Below, piece by piece: positions 7,571 to 15,224 of a stretch of DNA of 64,000 nucleotides. Position numbers and translations under genes: made by a program. The stretch covers positions 1,364,001 to 1,428,000 of the forward strand of contig NZ_JACCBB010000001.1 in the NCBI RefSeq assembly GCF_013409345.1, given 5' to 3'. This DNA comes from Kineococcus aurantiacus (lineage in GTDB: Bacteria > Actinomycetota > Actinomycetes > Actinomycetales > Kineococcaceae). The first letter of the stretch is position 1; each line of letters begins with the position of its first letter. The notes beneath the pieces were generated by a model. That model searched no databases. It was not told where the DNA came from and saw only the letters and a list, made by a program, of their open reading frames with translations.

Positions 7571-8538
7571 GCACCGCCGCAGTCAGCAAGAGCACCTCGT
7601 CGACCGCCGCCGCGATCGGCCGACTCGACTGGCGCCGCTACGTCATCTACATCGGCTTCGCGGTCGTCTTCGCCTTCTTCGCCGTCCTCCTGCGCGACGA
7701 CGGCTTCCTGTCGCCGACCAACCTGCTGAACATCTTCCGGCAGACCGCCACCATCACCGTCATCGCGGTCGGCATGACCTTCGTCATCGCCTGCGCCCAG
7801 ATCGACCTCAGCGTGGGGTCGGTGGCGGGCCTGTCGTCGGTGTGCGCCGCCATGGCCATCGCCCACCACGGCCTGGTGGCCGGTGTCGTCGCCGGCCTGC
7901 TGGTGGGGCTCGTCATCGGCTCCCTCAACGGTGCCCTGGTCAGCCTGCTGGGCATCCCCTCGTTCCTCGTGACCCTGGGCATGCTCGGGGTGGCCGCCGG
8001 CCTGGCGCAGTGGATCACCGCCTCCGCGCCCCAGCCCATCCTCGACGACACCTTCAACCTGCTGTTCGGCGGCGGGAACTTCGGCCCCGTCCCCGGGCTG
8101 CTGCTGTGGAGCCTCGTGTTCGTCGTCGTCGGGGCGGTCGTGCTGGCCAAGACGCGGTTCGGCCGCCAGGTGCTGGCCACCGGCGGCAACCGGACCGCCG
8201 CGCAGTTCACGGGCGTGAACACCAGGCGCATCACCTTCACCGTGATGCTCCTGTCGGGCCTGGTCGCCTCGGTGGCCGGGATGCTCTACGCCGGGCGCCT
8301 GGAGTCCGGCCGGTTCCAGTGGGGCGCCGGTGACGAGCTGTCCGCCATCGCCGCGGTGATCCTCGGCGGCACCAGCCTCTTCGGCGGCGCCGGCTCCGTC
8401 GTCGGCACCCTCATGGGCGCCCTGCTCATCGGGCTGATCAACAACGGCCTCATCCTGGCCGGTCTGGACTCCAGCCAGCAGCAGGTCGTCCGCGGCGTGA
8501 TCATCATCCTCGCCGTCGCCCTGGCCCGCAAGAAGTGA
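7567..8538 (+). CDS. Sugar ABC transporter permease, RbsC type
   Basis: A 323-residue membrane protein with roughly eight to ten hydrophobic segments starting near residue 25. The family motif is AQIDLSVGSVAGLSS, followed later by GGNRTAAQFTGVN and VILGGTSLFGGAGSVVGTLMGALLIGLINNGL. The single permease would act as a homodimer with the double ATPase upstream. The start codon overlaps the ATPase stop. It is the last transporter gene before the two metabolic enzymes at 8586 and 9467, suggesting uptake and breakdown are co-expressed. Confidence 0.94.
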   Translation: MSTAAVSKSTSSTAAAIGRLDWRRYVIYIGFAVVFAFFAVLLRDDGFLSPTNLLNIFRQTATITVIAVGMTFVIACAQIDLSVGSVAGLSSVCAAMAIAHHGLVAGVVAGLLVGLVIGSLNGALVSLLGIPSFLVTLGMLGVAAGLAQWITASAPQPILDDTFNLLFGGGNFGPVPGLLLWSLVFVVVGAVVLAKTRFGRQVLATGGNRTAAQFTGVNTRRITFTVMLLSGLVASVAGMLYAGRLESGRFQWGAGDELSAIAAVILGGTSLFGGAGSVVGTLMGALLIGLINNGLILAGLDSSQQQVVRGVIIILAVALARKK

Positions 8539-8585
8539 CCGCGCCCCGGCGACGGGGCGGACCCACCACCACCTGAGGAACTGCA

Positions 8586-9413
8586 GTGCGACTCGCGTAC
8601 CACACCATCACCTGGGGCGGCGTCGTCGGTCACGCCACCGGCGTCACCAGCGTCAAGGACCTCTTCTACCGCACCAACGGCTCCATGGCCGAGGCCGTGC
8701 GCGACATCGGCGCCGCCGGCTACGAGGGCACCGAGATGTTCGACGGGAACCTCCTCGACTTCGCCGACGAACCCGGCACCCTGAAGGGTCTGCTCGACGA
8801 GGCCGGCCTGGAACTGGTCAGCGTCTACACCGGGGCGAACTTCGTCTACGCCGACGTCCTGCCCGACGAGCTGCACCGCGTCCGGCGGGCCGCGGAACTG
8901 GCCGCCACCTTCGGCGCCGGCCGGCTGGTCGTCGGCGGGGGCGCCACCCGCAGCGCCGGCATCCCCGGGGAGGACTACGACCGCCTCGGCGAGACCCTGG
9001 ACCGGGTCACCGCGATCGCCGAGGAGCACGGCCTGGAGGCCAGCTACCACCCGCACCTGTCCACCATCGTCGAGTCCCCCGAGCAGCTGGACCGCCTGAT
9101 GAGCCGGACCCGGATCGGTTTCTGCCCCGACACCGCGCACCTCGCCGCGGGCGGCGGCGACCCCGCCGCCCTCATCCGCCGCTACCCCGACCGGATCCGG
9201 CACGTCCACCTGAAGGACTTCCGCCCCGAACCCTTCGCCTTCCTCCCGCTGGGCGAAGGCACCCTCGACCTGCCCGACATCGTCGCGGCCGTGCGCGAGT
9301 CCGGCTACGACAGCTGGCTCGTGGTCGAGCTGGACGAGTACGCCGGGCACCCCGCCGAGGCCGCCCGGACCAGCAAGGCGTACCTGGACCGGCTGCTGGC
9401 CACCGGCCGCTGA
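8586..9413 (+). CDS. Sugar phosphate isomerase/epimerase (xylose-isomerase-like TIM barrel)
   Basis: A 275-residue AP-endonuclease-2-like TIM barrel. The N-terminal AYHTITWGG, the central EASYHPHLSTIVESPEQLDRL, CPDTAHLAAGGGD and RHVHLKDFRP carry the usual metal-binding His, Asp and Glu residues, and WLVVELDEYAG ends the barrel. It resembles the IolE/IolI and ketose-epimerase branches, but I cannot assign the reaction. It starts with GTG about 47 bases after the permease, behind TGAGGAACTGCA, and precedes a Gfo/Idh dehydrogenase. Epimerase plus dehydrogenase is a common pairing in inositol-like or rare-sugar breakdown. Confidence 0.87.
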   Translation: MRLAYHTITWGGVVGHATGVTSVKDLFYRTNGSMAEAVRDIGAAGYEGTEMFDGNLLDFADEPGTLKGLLDEAGLELVSVYTGANFVYADVLPDELHRVRRAAELAATFGAGRLVVGGGATRSAGIPGEDYDRLGETLDRVTAIAEEHGLEASYHPHLSTIVESPEQLDRLMSRTRIGFCPDTAHLAAGGGDPAALIRRYPDRIRHVHLKDFRPEPFAFLPLGEGTLDLPDIVAAVRESGYDSWLVVELDEYAGHPAEAARTSKAYLDRLLATGR

Positions 9414-9466
9414 ACCGGCCCGCCCCTCCCCCGCAACGACCCCCCACGAACTCCAGGAGCAGCACC

Positions 9467-10639
9467 GTGCGAACCCTCAACGTCGGCCTCATCGGCGGCG
9501 GTTTCATGGGCAAGGCCCACTCCCTGGCCTACGCGGCCATGCCCATGTTCTTCTGGCCCGCCCCCGCGCTGCCCGTGCGGTCCGTCATCGCCGAGTCGAA
9601 CGAGGAACTGGCCGCCGAAGCCGCGCGCCGCTTCGGCTTCGAGCGGTCCACCGGCGACTGGCGCCAGGTCGTCGAGGACCCGGACGTCGACGTCGTCGAC
9701 ATCGCCACGCCCAACCACCTGCACGCCGAGATCGCCGTCGCCGCCGCGCGCGCCGGCAAGCACATCATCTGCGAGAAGCCGCTGGCGCGCACCGCCCCCG
9801 AGGCCGCGCAGATGTGGAACGCCGTGAAGGACGCCGGGACCGTGCACATGGTGGCGTTCAACTACCGCCGCACCCCCGCCGTCGCCCTGGCGAAGAAGTA
9901 CCTCGAGGAGGGCGCCATCGGCCGCGTCCTGAACTTCCGCGGGACCTACCTGCAGGACTGGAGCGCCGACCCGGACTCCCCGCTGTCGTGGCGGTTCCAG
10001 AAGGACATCGCCGGTTCCGGCGCGCTGGGCGACATCGGCAGCCACGTCGTCGACCTGGCCCGCTACCTCGTCGGCGAGATCGCGAGCGTCAACGCGATGA
10101 CGTCGACCTTCATCCCCACCCGGCCCCTGCAGTCCGGCGGCGCCGACAGCCTCGGCACCACCAGGGGCGGCGACGGCCCCCGCGGTGACGTGGACGTCGA
10201 CGACGAGGTGATGACGATGCTGCGCTTCGCCGACGGCGCCGTCGGCTCCATCGAGGCGACCCGCAACGCCTGGGGCCGCAACAACCACATCACCTTCGAG
10301 ATCCACGGCACCGAGGGCTCCATCGTCTTCAACTACGAGCGCCGCGACGAGCTGCAGGTCTGCTTCGCGTCCGACGGCGGCGACCGCCGCGGCTTCCGCA
10401 CCGTCTACACCGGCCCCAACACCCCCTACGGGCACGGCTTGTGGCCGATCCCGGCCCTGGGCATCGGCTACGGTGAGACGAAGATCATCGAGGCGTACGA
10501 CTTCTTCAGCGCCATCGCCACCGGCGGGTCGGTCAGCCCGAACTTCAAGGACGGGTACCAGGCCACCCTCGTCGACGACGCCGTCCTGGCCTCGGCCGCC
10601 ACCGGTGCGTGGACCGACGTCCCCCAGGTCGACGGTTGA
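9467..10639 (+). CDS. Gfo/Idh/MocA-family NAD(P)-dependent dehydrogenase
   Basis: A 390-residue oxidoreductase. The Rossmann motif GLIGGGFMGKAHSLAY lies near the N-terminus, followed by DIATPNHLHAEIAVAAARAGKHIICEKPLAR, the classic EKP motif of the family, and FNYRRTPAVALAKK. The second half is the mixed-sheet domain with DIGSHVVDLARYLVGEI. It should oxidise a sugar or inositol hydroxyl using NAD(P). GTG start, preceded by CCAGGAG. It follows the isomerase gene, and its stop overlaps the TTG start of the small monooxygenase. Confidence 0.92.
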   Translation: MRTLNVGLIGGGFMGKAHSLAYAAMPMFFWPAPALPVRSVIAESNEELAAEAARRFGFERSTGDWRQVVEDPDVDVVDIATPNHLHAEIAVAAARAGKHIICEKPLARTAPEAAQMWNAVKDAGTVHMVAFNYRRTPAVALAKKYLEEGAIGRVLNFRGTYLQDWSADPDSPLSWRFQKDIAGSGALGDIGSHVVDLARYLVGEIASVNAMTSTFIPTRPLQSGGADSLGTTRGGDGPRGDVDVDDEVMTMLRFADGAVGSIEATRNAWGRNNHITFEIHGTEGSIVFNYERRDELQVCFASDGGDRRGFRTVYTGPNTPYGHGLWPIPALGIGYGETKIIEAYDFFSAIATGGSVSPNFKDGYQATLVDDAVLASAATGAWTDVPQVDG

Positions 10640-10962
10640 GCACCCCCACCGCCCCGGGCGGCCCCGACGGGACGAACACCTACGTCCTGGTCGTGGTGCT
10701 GCGGGCCCGGCCGGGGAGGGCAGGGCAGGTGCTGACCCGGCTGCACGAGCTGGCCGAGGTCAGCCTGGCCGAACCCGGCTGCCTGCAGTACCGGGTGCAC
10801 CGCGACGTGGACGACCCAGCCACCTTCGCGCTGTACGAGGAGTGGCAGGACGAGGCGGCGTGGCAGCGCCACGACACCGGGGCGCAGGTGGTCGAGCTGC
10901 TGGAGGCGCTGACCCCGGACCTCGCCGACCCGATCGCCGTGCGGCGGTTGCTGCCCAGCTGA
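10636..10962 (+). CDS. Antibiotic-biosynthesis-monooxygenase (ABM) domain protein
   Basis: A 108-residue ferredoxin-like ABM-domain protein from the TTG at 10636, which overlaps the upstream TGA in TTGA. Features are YVLVVVLRARPGRAGQV, EPGCLQYRVHRDVDDPATFALYE and a WQRHDTGAQV helix. Small dimeric members (YgiN/LsrG-like) act on quinones or signalling sugars, or have no known role. LsrG is an isomerase in AI-2 breakdown and also lies at the end of a sugar ABC operon, so a substrate-processing role is possible. It is the last gene of the operon. Confidence 0.8.
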   Translation: MSTPTAPGGPDGTNTYVLVVVLRARPGRAGQVLTRLHELAEVSLAEPGCLQYRVHRDVDDPATFALYEEWQDEAAWQRHDTGAQVVELLEALTPDLADPIAVRRLLPS

Positions 10963-11062
10963 CCGGGCGGACCCGGCAGTGCCTTGGGCCAGATCGCCGC
11001 TCAACCAGCCTTCCAGAGCTGGGTTGGTGGGAGCTCCCGCGGCCTGATCTCCGACAGCACGA

Positions 11063-11092
11063 AGCCCCCGACACCGTGAGGCGTCGGGGGCT
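11063..11092. terminator. Strong hairpin between convergent operons
   Basis: AGCCCCCGAC (11063-11072) and GTCGGGGGCT (11083-11092) form a perfect 10-base-pair stem with a 10-base loop. It lies 100 bases after the sugar operon and 21 bases from the stop of the convergent CARDB gene. It can serve both directions. Confidence 0.8.
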
Positions 11093-11113
11093 GGCGGCCG
11101 GGAGGCGCGAGCG

Positions 11114-12028
11114 TCACATGGGCAGGTCAGCGTTGGCGACGGCCGTGGCAGTCGCAAGCTGGGTCACTCCGGACCAGCCTCCGTCGTTGAGGGTCCACCT
11201 GCTCGTGGTGACCCTGGTGACGTGGAGCTTGGAGAACCCCGGGTACTGACCGTCGGCACAGGTGATCTTCAGTCCGGGATCGGGGTAGTGCCACTTGCGG
11301 ATCTCCGTCAGGCTCACGGGGACGCTGGTGGCGCTGGTCGCGCCCGCGGGGACTTCGGCGAGGCCGGAGTAGTTGAACGGCCCGCCGGTGTAGTAGTTGC
11401 CGGGTCCGGCGCTGTACTCGCCGAGGTAGGTCTCCGTACCGGGGACTGCTCCGGTGTCGGTGAAGCAGGAGCCGTAGCCGGAGCCGCTGATGGCACTGGC
11501 GACACCGGTCTTGACGGGCATCGCGGGGAAGGTGCTGTAGCTGCTGGCCCCGACCAACGTGGTGGTCAGCGTCGGCTTGGCGGTGACGGTGAAGGTGGTC
11601 TTGGTGCGGTTGTTCGACTCGTTGGACTCGGCGATGCGGCCGGCGTCGTCGACGTAGGCGAGGATCTCGTGGCCACCGAGAGTCGCGGTCCAGGTGCGGG
11701 AGCCGGTGGGTCCGCTGTTGGCGGTGAGAGTGCGGGTTTCGCCGGGCGCGAGGGGCGAGGTGGACAGGTCGGACCAGGTGCGGAGCTTCCCGTCGACCTG
11801 GAAGCCGATGCCGTGGATGACGCCGCTCGGAGTGGGCGCGTTGCCCTGGTTCTTGATGGTGGCGGTGAAGGCGAGCTGCTGCCCGACGGCGACCGACTGC
11901 GGAGCCCAGGTGACCTTCGTGACGACGAGGTCCGGCTTGGCCGTGGCGGCGTGCGCGGTGCCTGCCCCCAGCAGGCTGGCCGCGACCGCCGCCGTGGCGG
12001 CGAGCGTGGTGAAGCGTTTGGTGCGCAT
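11114..12028 (-). CDS. Secreted CARDB-domain protein
   Basis: The 304-residue product begins with a Sec signal peptide (MRTKRF, hydrophobic core, cleavage near AHA-A at about residue 30). A CARDB domain follows: KPDLVVTKVTWAPQSVAVGQ, IKNQGNAPT, LAPGETRTL, then YVDDAGRIAESNESNN, the typical end of a CARDB repeat. The remaining half is a Gly/Tyr/Ser-rich region (SSYSTFPAMPVKTG, GEYSAGPGNYYTGG) with two cysteines that I do not recognise. The ATG at 12028 is preceded by GGGGGGAA; an upstream in-frame start would put residues before the signal peptide. Probably an extracellular or wall-associated binding protein. Confidence 0.8.
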   Translation of the reverse strand: MRTKRFTTLAATAAVAASLLGAGTAHAATAKPDLVVTKVTWAPQSVAVGQQLAFTATIKNQGNAPTPSGVIHGIGFQVDGKLRTWSDLSTSPLAPGETRTLTANSGPTGSRTWTATLGGHEILAYVDDAGRIAESNESNNRTKTTFTVTAKPTLTTTLVGASSYSTFPAMPVKTGVASAISGSGYGSCFTDTGAVPGTETYLGEYSAGPGNYYTGGPFNYSGLAEVPAGATSATSVPVSLTEIRKWHYPDPGLKITCADGQYPGFSKLHVTRVTTSRWTLNDGGWSGVTQLATATAVANADLPM

Positions 12029-12099
12029 GGTTCCCCCCATGAGTGCTGGGCACTGGCTGTGCCCGCTGCGCACTGTAGGCCCATGTGGGTTACGCAGCG

Positions 12100-12120
12100 T
12101 GACCCCCGAAAGGGGGGTCA
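12100..12120. other. GAAA-capped hairpin in a divergent intergenic region
   Basis: TGACCCCC (12100-12107) pairs with GGGGGTCA (12113-12120) around GAAAG. It lies in the 175-base divergent gap between the CARDB and DUF4190 genes. It may be a leader hairpin of the DUF4190 mRNA or an operator. Confidence 0.4.
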
Positions 12121-12203
12121 GGGCGCGTGTGACGTTTCGGAGTTCAGCACCGATGTCACCTGCGGCTCTCAGCGACGACCCGCACCGACTTCAGGAGACG
12201 TCC

Positions 12204-12926
12204 ATGTCCACGCAGTACCCGACTGCGCCGCAGCACTCCCAGGTGACGAACCAGCCCGCTGGGATGGCCACCGCGAGCGTCGTCCTCGGCGCTGTCGGCT
12301 TCATCGTCGGCATCTGCTCGCTCATCGGCCTCGTCCTGGGCCTGGTGGCCCGCGGCAAGGCCAGGCGCGGCGAGATCAGCCCGGCCCGGGTGAAGGCCGG
12401 CATCATCGTCTCCTCCATCTCCTTGGCGCTGGGCATCATCGGCTGGATCGTCCTCTTCGCCGCGATCGGCGCCGGCACCGACGCAGCCAGCACCGCCATC
12501 AGTTCCGCAGCCGCCTCTGCTTCAGCGGCCGCGGAGGTCGCCACGCCGTCCGAGCCTGCTGCTGTCGAGACGTCCGCCCCCGCGCAGGCGGCGCCGGCCC
12601 CCGCGCCCGCGGAGACCACCGAGGCCCTCACGGGCGGTTCGGTCTCCCAGAAGAACGCGGTGCGGAAGGCGGAGAGCTACCTCGAGCTCAGCGCCTTCTC
12701 CCGGTCCGGCCTGATCCAGCAGCTGACCTTCGAGGGGTTCTCCCCGGAGGATGCGGCCTACGGCGTGGACCAGACTGGCGCGGACTGGAACGAGCAGGCC
12801 GCGAAGAAGGCGGCCAGCTACCTGGAGATGTCGGGTTTCTCGCGCCAGGGCCTGACCGATCAGCTCACCTTCGAGGGCTTCAGCGCCGCTGAGGCCGACT
12901 ACGGAGTGTCCAAGGTCGGCCTCTGA
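12204..12926 (+). CDS. DUF4190 membrane protein with two C-terminal Ltp repeats
   Basis: A 240-residue protein. About 20 polar residues are followed by a DUF4190 module, two transmembrane helices (MATASVVLGAVGFIVGICSL and IIVSSISLALGIIGWIVL) around the charged loop RGKARRGEISPARVK. An Ala/Ser/Pro/Glu-rich linker (residues about 95-145) leads to two repeats of the host cell surface-exposed lipoprotein (Ltp) type: NAVRKAESYLELSAFSRSGL and KKAASYLEMSGFSRQGL, each followed by QLTFEGF. No lipobox is seen. Ltp proteins of some lactic-acid phages block superinfecting DNA entry; in actinobacteria the repeat is a common surface domain of unknown role. Confidence 0.85.
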   Translation: MSTQYPTAPQHSQVTNQPAGMATASVVLGAVGFIVGICSLIGLVLGLVARGKARRGEISPARVKAGIIVSSISLALGIIGWIVLFAAIGAGTDAASTAISSAAASASAAAEVATPSEPAAVETSAPAQAAPAPAPAETTEALTGGSVSQKNAVRKAESYLELSAFSRSGLIQQLTFEGFSPEDAAYGVDQTGADWNEQAAKKAASYLEMSGFSRQGLTDQLTFEGFSAAEADYGVSKVGL

Positions 12927-12975
12927 CCTGGGCCCGTGTCCACACGCGCCGCAGGGACCAGCGGTTCGGGCCCAT

Positions 12976-13013
12976 CCGCTGGGCCCGCGACGACGTCGTC
13001 GCGGGCCCAGCGG
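12976..13013. terminator. Perfect 38-base loopless palindrome
   Basis: Two 19-base arms meet with no spacer at 12994/12995; the centre reads CGCGACGACGTCGTCGCG. It begins 50 bases after the DUF4190 stop, so termination is the simplest role. The length and absence of a loop are unusual for a terminator. Confidence 0.5.
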
Positions 13014-13254
13014 GCGGCGACCTGCTCCCCGGCGTCGTCGTCGGCCCCGATGTACCCGGTGGTCCGGATCTCGGTCTCCACGAGGATGCGCTGGGGTGGG
13101 TGGCGCCTCTGAGGGTCCGGGACGTGCACTCCGTGCGCCGGCCGTGGGCCCGACGGGCTCGTCTGCACGGCACCGACGGGTGTGCTGCTCCCTCTGCGCG
13201 ACTGGCGGGCCCGAGGTCTTCGTGGCGGCCACTGATCGGGTGGAGCGTGAGGGC

Positions 13255-13450
13255 TTCACCGTGCACGGGTCGAGACACACGGCGGCATCGCTGGCGGCCC
13301 CGGCCGGCGCGCGCGTCCGTCACCTCCAGGTGCTCCTCGGGCACACGTCGCCAGCGCTGGAGCTGTCGACGTGCCAGCACCCCTTCGACGACGACGTGGG
13401 CGCGGTCACGGACCGGCTGGACCCGGACGCTGAGGCGACCTGGAAGGCGC
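13255..13450 (+). pseudogene. Tyrosine recombinase/integrase, C-terminal relic
   Basis: Only the end of the catalytic domain is recognisable. HGSRHTAAS replaces the usual HxLRHTAAS, LLGHTS keeps the second histidine, and HPFDDDVGAVTDRLDP matches the usual tail. The nucleophilic tyrosine, expected where STCQH reads, is a cysteine, and the N-terminal and core-binding domains are missing. The open frame then runs antisense into tRNA-Lys. Orientation toward a tRNA 3' end is standard for elements that integrate at tRNA genes. I see no second copy of the tRNA end in this window. Confidence 0.7.
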
Positions 13451-13521
13451 GTGCGGGCCGAGTGCGGACTGAAGCGACGGTGACGGGGGCTGGACGACCC
13501 GAGAAACCGTTGCGCGGTGGG

Positions 13522-13594
13522 TGGGCCCCCAGGGGATCGAACCCTGAACCCGCGGATTAAAAGTCCGCTGCTCTGCCGATTGAGCTAGAGGCCC
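13522..13594 (-). tRNA. tRNA-Lys, anticodon TTT
   Basis: A 73-base cloverleaf. The acceptor GGGCCTC pairs with GGGGCCC with one G-T, then TA and GCTC open the D arm. The anticodon stem GCGGA/TCCGC holds loop CTTTTAA, giving anticodon TTT (13559-13561). The T arm CAGGG-TTCGATC-CCCTG is perfect and A is the discriminator. CCA is not encoded. An integrase relic lies just beyond its 3' end. Confidence 0.95.
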
Positions 13595-13726
13595 CGGGCC
13601 CTCGGACCCGCGCCCATCATCGCAGACGTGCCCGCGGGCCTCCACCACCCCTGCGGGCTGCGTCCCCCGGCCGGGCGCTCCCCCGCGCGGCGGCGGCATC
13701 CCGCCCCCGGCGGCAGAATCGGCAGG

Positions 13727-14368
13727 GTGACCGCACAGGGATTCCTGCTCCTGCTCGAGCTGGTGGGGGTGTTCGCCTTCGCCCTGGACGGGGCGCTGGT
13801 GGCGATGCGCTCCACCCACCTGGACCTGTTCGGGGTGGTGACGCTGGGGATCGTGACGGCCGTGGGCGGCGGGATCGCGCGGGACGTGCTGCTGGGTGAG
13901 CTGCCGCCGGCGACGTTCCGGACCTGGTACTACCTGGCGACGGCCACGGCGGGGGCGCTGGCGGCGTTCTGGGGGCAGCGGCTGCTGGTGCGGGTGTACC
14001 GGCCGATCCTGGTGTTCGACACGATCGGGTTGTCGTTGTTCTCCGTGACCGGGGCCCAGCTGGCCGTCGACGCGGGGGCCGGGGCGGGGCAGGCGATCCT
14101 GCTCGGGGGGCTGACGGGTGTGGGCGGGGGGACGCTGCGGGACGTCCTGGTGCGCAAGGTGCCCAGCATCCTCACCGGCGGCCTGTACGCGGTGCCGGCG
14201 CTGCTGGGGGCTTGTGTCGCCGTGGCCGGTCCCCTGCTGGGGGTGGAGTCGGGGGTGGCCGCGTTCGCCGGCGGGGTGGTGTGCGCGGGGTTGCGCACGG
14301 GCGGGGTGCTGCGCGGCTGGCAGGCACCGCGCGCGCCCCGCCCGGCGCCCGGCGAGCTGGACGGCTAG
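13727..14368 (+). CDS. TRIC-family (UPF0126, YicG-like) membrane protein
   Basis: A 213-residue protein made of two glycine-rich repeats of three helices. The paired motifs are GIVTAVGGGIARDVLLGELPP and GGLTGVGGGTLRDVLVRKVPSIL, each GGG-x3-RDV. Prokaryotic TRIC proteins with this repeat form trimeric potassium-permeable channels; the physiological role here is unknown. The GTG at 13727 was chosen because the first helix (FLLLLELVGVFAFALDGALV) follows at once. It converges on the GAF-ANTAR gene, and both stops come from one CTAG at 14365-14368. Confidence 0.9.
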   Translation: MTAQGFLLLLELVGVFAFALDGALVAMRSTHLDLFGVVTLGIVTAVGGGIARDVLLGELPPATFRTWYYLATATAGALAAFWGQRLLVRVYRPILVFDTIGLSLFSVTGAQLAVDAGAGAGQAILLGGLTGVGGGTLRDVLVRKVPSILTGGLYAVPALLGACVAVAGPLLGVESGVAAFAGGVVCAGLRTGGVLRGWQAPRAPRPAPGELDG

Positions 14369-15075
14369 GCGGTCCGGACGAGCTCGTCGACGACCTCCTG
14401 CGCCACGTCGCGCAGGCGGCGGCGTTCGGCCCGGGCCCGGGCGCGCAGCCGCTGGAAGGCGTCGTCGGGGTGGACGCGGTAGCGCTGGGCGAGGGCGCCC
14501 TTGGCCTGCTCGAGGACGATGCGGCTGTCGAGGGCCTCCTGCAGCTGGGCCTGGACGCGCGCGCCCTCGGCGACGTGCTCGAGCTGGGTGATGCCGACGG
14601 CCCCGAAGGACGCCATGGCGTGCGCGACGTCGGACTCGACGGCGGAGAAGGCGCCCTCGTGGTCGCGGAAGAGGTTGAGGGCGCCGATGGTGCGGCCGCC
14701 GCTGTGCACGGGGACGGTGTGCACGGCGACGATGCCGACCTGGGCGGCCTGGGCGGCGAACTCGGGCCAGCGGGCGGCGAGGGCGGTGGCCGTGTCGACG
14801 GAGACGACCTGACCGGTGCGGTAGGCCTCGATGCAGGGCCCTTGGAGGGTGCGCACCTGGAACAGCTCGACGACGCGCACGTCGGTGGGGGTGCAGGCCA
14901 GCACCTGCAGCTCCTGGTCGGCGTCCTCGACGAAGAGCCCGACGGCGGAGGCGGACAGCAGGTCGGCGCAGTGCTCCACGAGCCGGTGCGCCAGGTCGAG
15001 CGGCTCACCGCGCCGGGCGAGCACTTGTGCGATGTCGTTCACGGCAGCAGCCACCGCGTCGGCGCGCACGCTCAC
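14365..15075 (-). CDS. GAF-ANTAR domain protein (RNA-binding antiterminator)
   Basis: A 236-residue regulator. A GAF domain spans about residues 20-160 (LVEHCADLLSASAVGLFV, LQGPCIEAYRTGQVVSV, GALNLFRDHEGAFS). An ANTAR domain spans about 175-232 (ALDSRIVLEQAKGALAQRY, DDAFQRLRARARAERRRLRD). ANTAR domains bind paired RNA hairpins and stop transcription termination; the GAF part would sense a ligand or redox state. Such proteins are abundant in actinobacteria and their targets are usually elsewhere. It is monocistronic, and its stop overlaps that of the convergent TRIC gene. Confidence 0.92.
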   Translation of the reverse strand: MSVRADAVAAAVNDIAQVLARRGEPLDLAHRLVEHCADLLSASAVGLFVEDADQELQVLACTPTDVRVVELFQVRTLQGPCIEAYRTGQVVSVDTATALAARWPEFAAQAAQVGIVAVHTVPVHSGGRTIGALNLFRDHEGAFSAVESDVAHAMASFGAVGITQLEHVAEGARVQAQLQEALDSRIVLEQAKGALAQRYRVHPDDAFQRLRARARAERRRLRDVAQEVVDELVRTA

Positions 15076-15188
15076 GCAGCCCTCCCACGGAGCCGGCCCC
15101 CTGGCCGGCTGGTCGTCCCCACGTCACCGTCGGCACGCCCTGGGCTGCACGTGCGGGTCCATTGTGGAGGATCACGGGCCGTGCTCGT

Positions 15189-15219
15189 GCCACCCCGGGC
15201 GGTGCGCGCCCGGGGTGGC
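15189..15219 (-). terminator. Hairpin downstream of the siderophore-binding gene
   Basis: GCCACCCCGGGCG (15189-15201) and CGCCCGGGGTGGC (15207-15219) form a perfect 13-base-pair stem with a 5-base loop. It lies 6 bases past the stop of the lipoprotein gene. Confidence 0.8.
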
Positions 15220-15224
15220 GGGGG

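Larger units (their letters stand above)
12927..13521. other. 595-base relic region between DUF4190 gene and tRNA-Lys
   Basis: No intact gene is supported. It contains a 38-base perfect palindrome (12976-13013), an unassigned decayed stretch, and a tyrosine-recombinase remnant (13255-13450) pointing at the 3' end of tRNA-Lys. The combination looks like the scar of an integrated element that has mostly been deleted. Confidence 0.6.

Noticed and set aside
11063-11092. Riboswitch or small RNA after the sugar operon
   Set aside because: A simple stem between convergent stops is explained by termination.
12899-13168. Possible small minus-strand gene across the 38-base palindrome
   Set aside because: Part of it looks protein-like, but it spans the palindrome, has no ribosome site and no recognisable family; best treated as decayed sequence.
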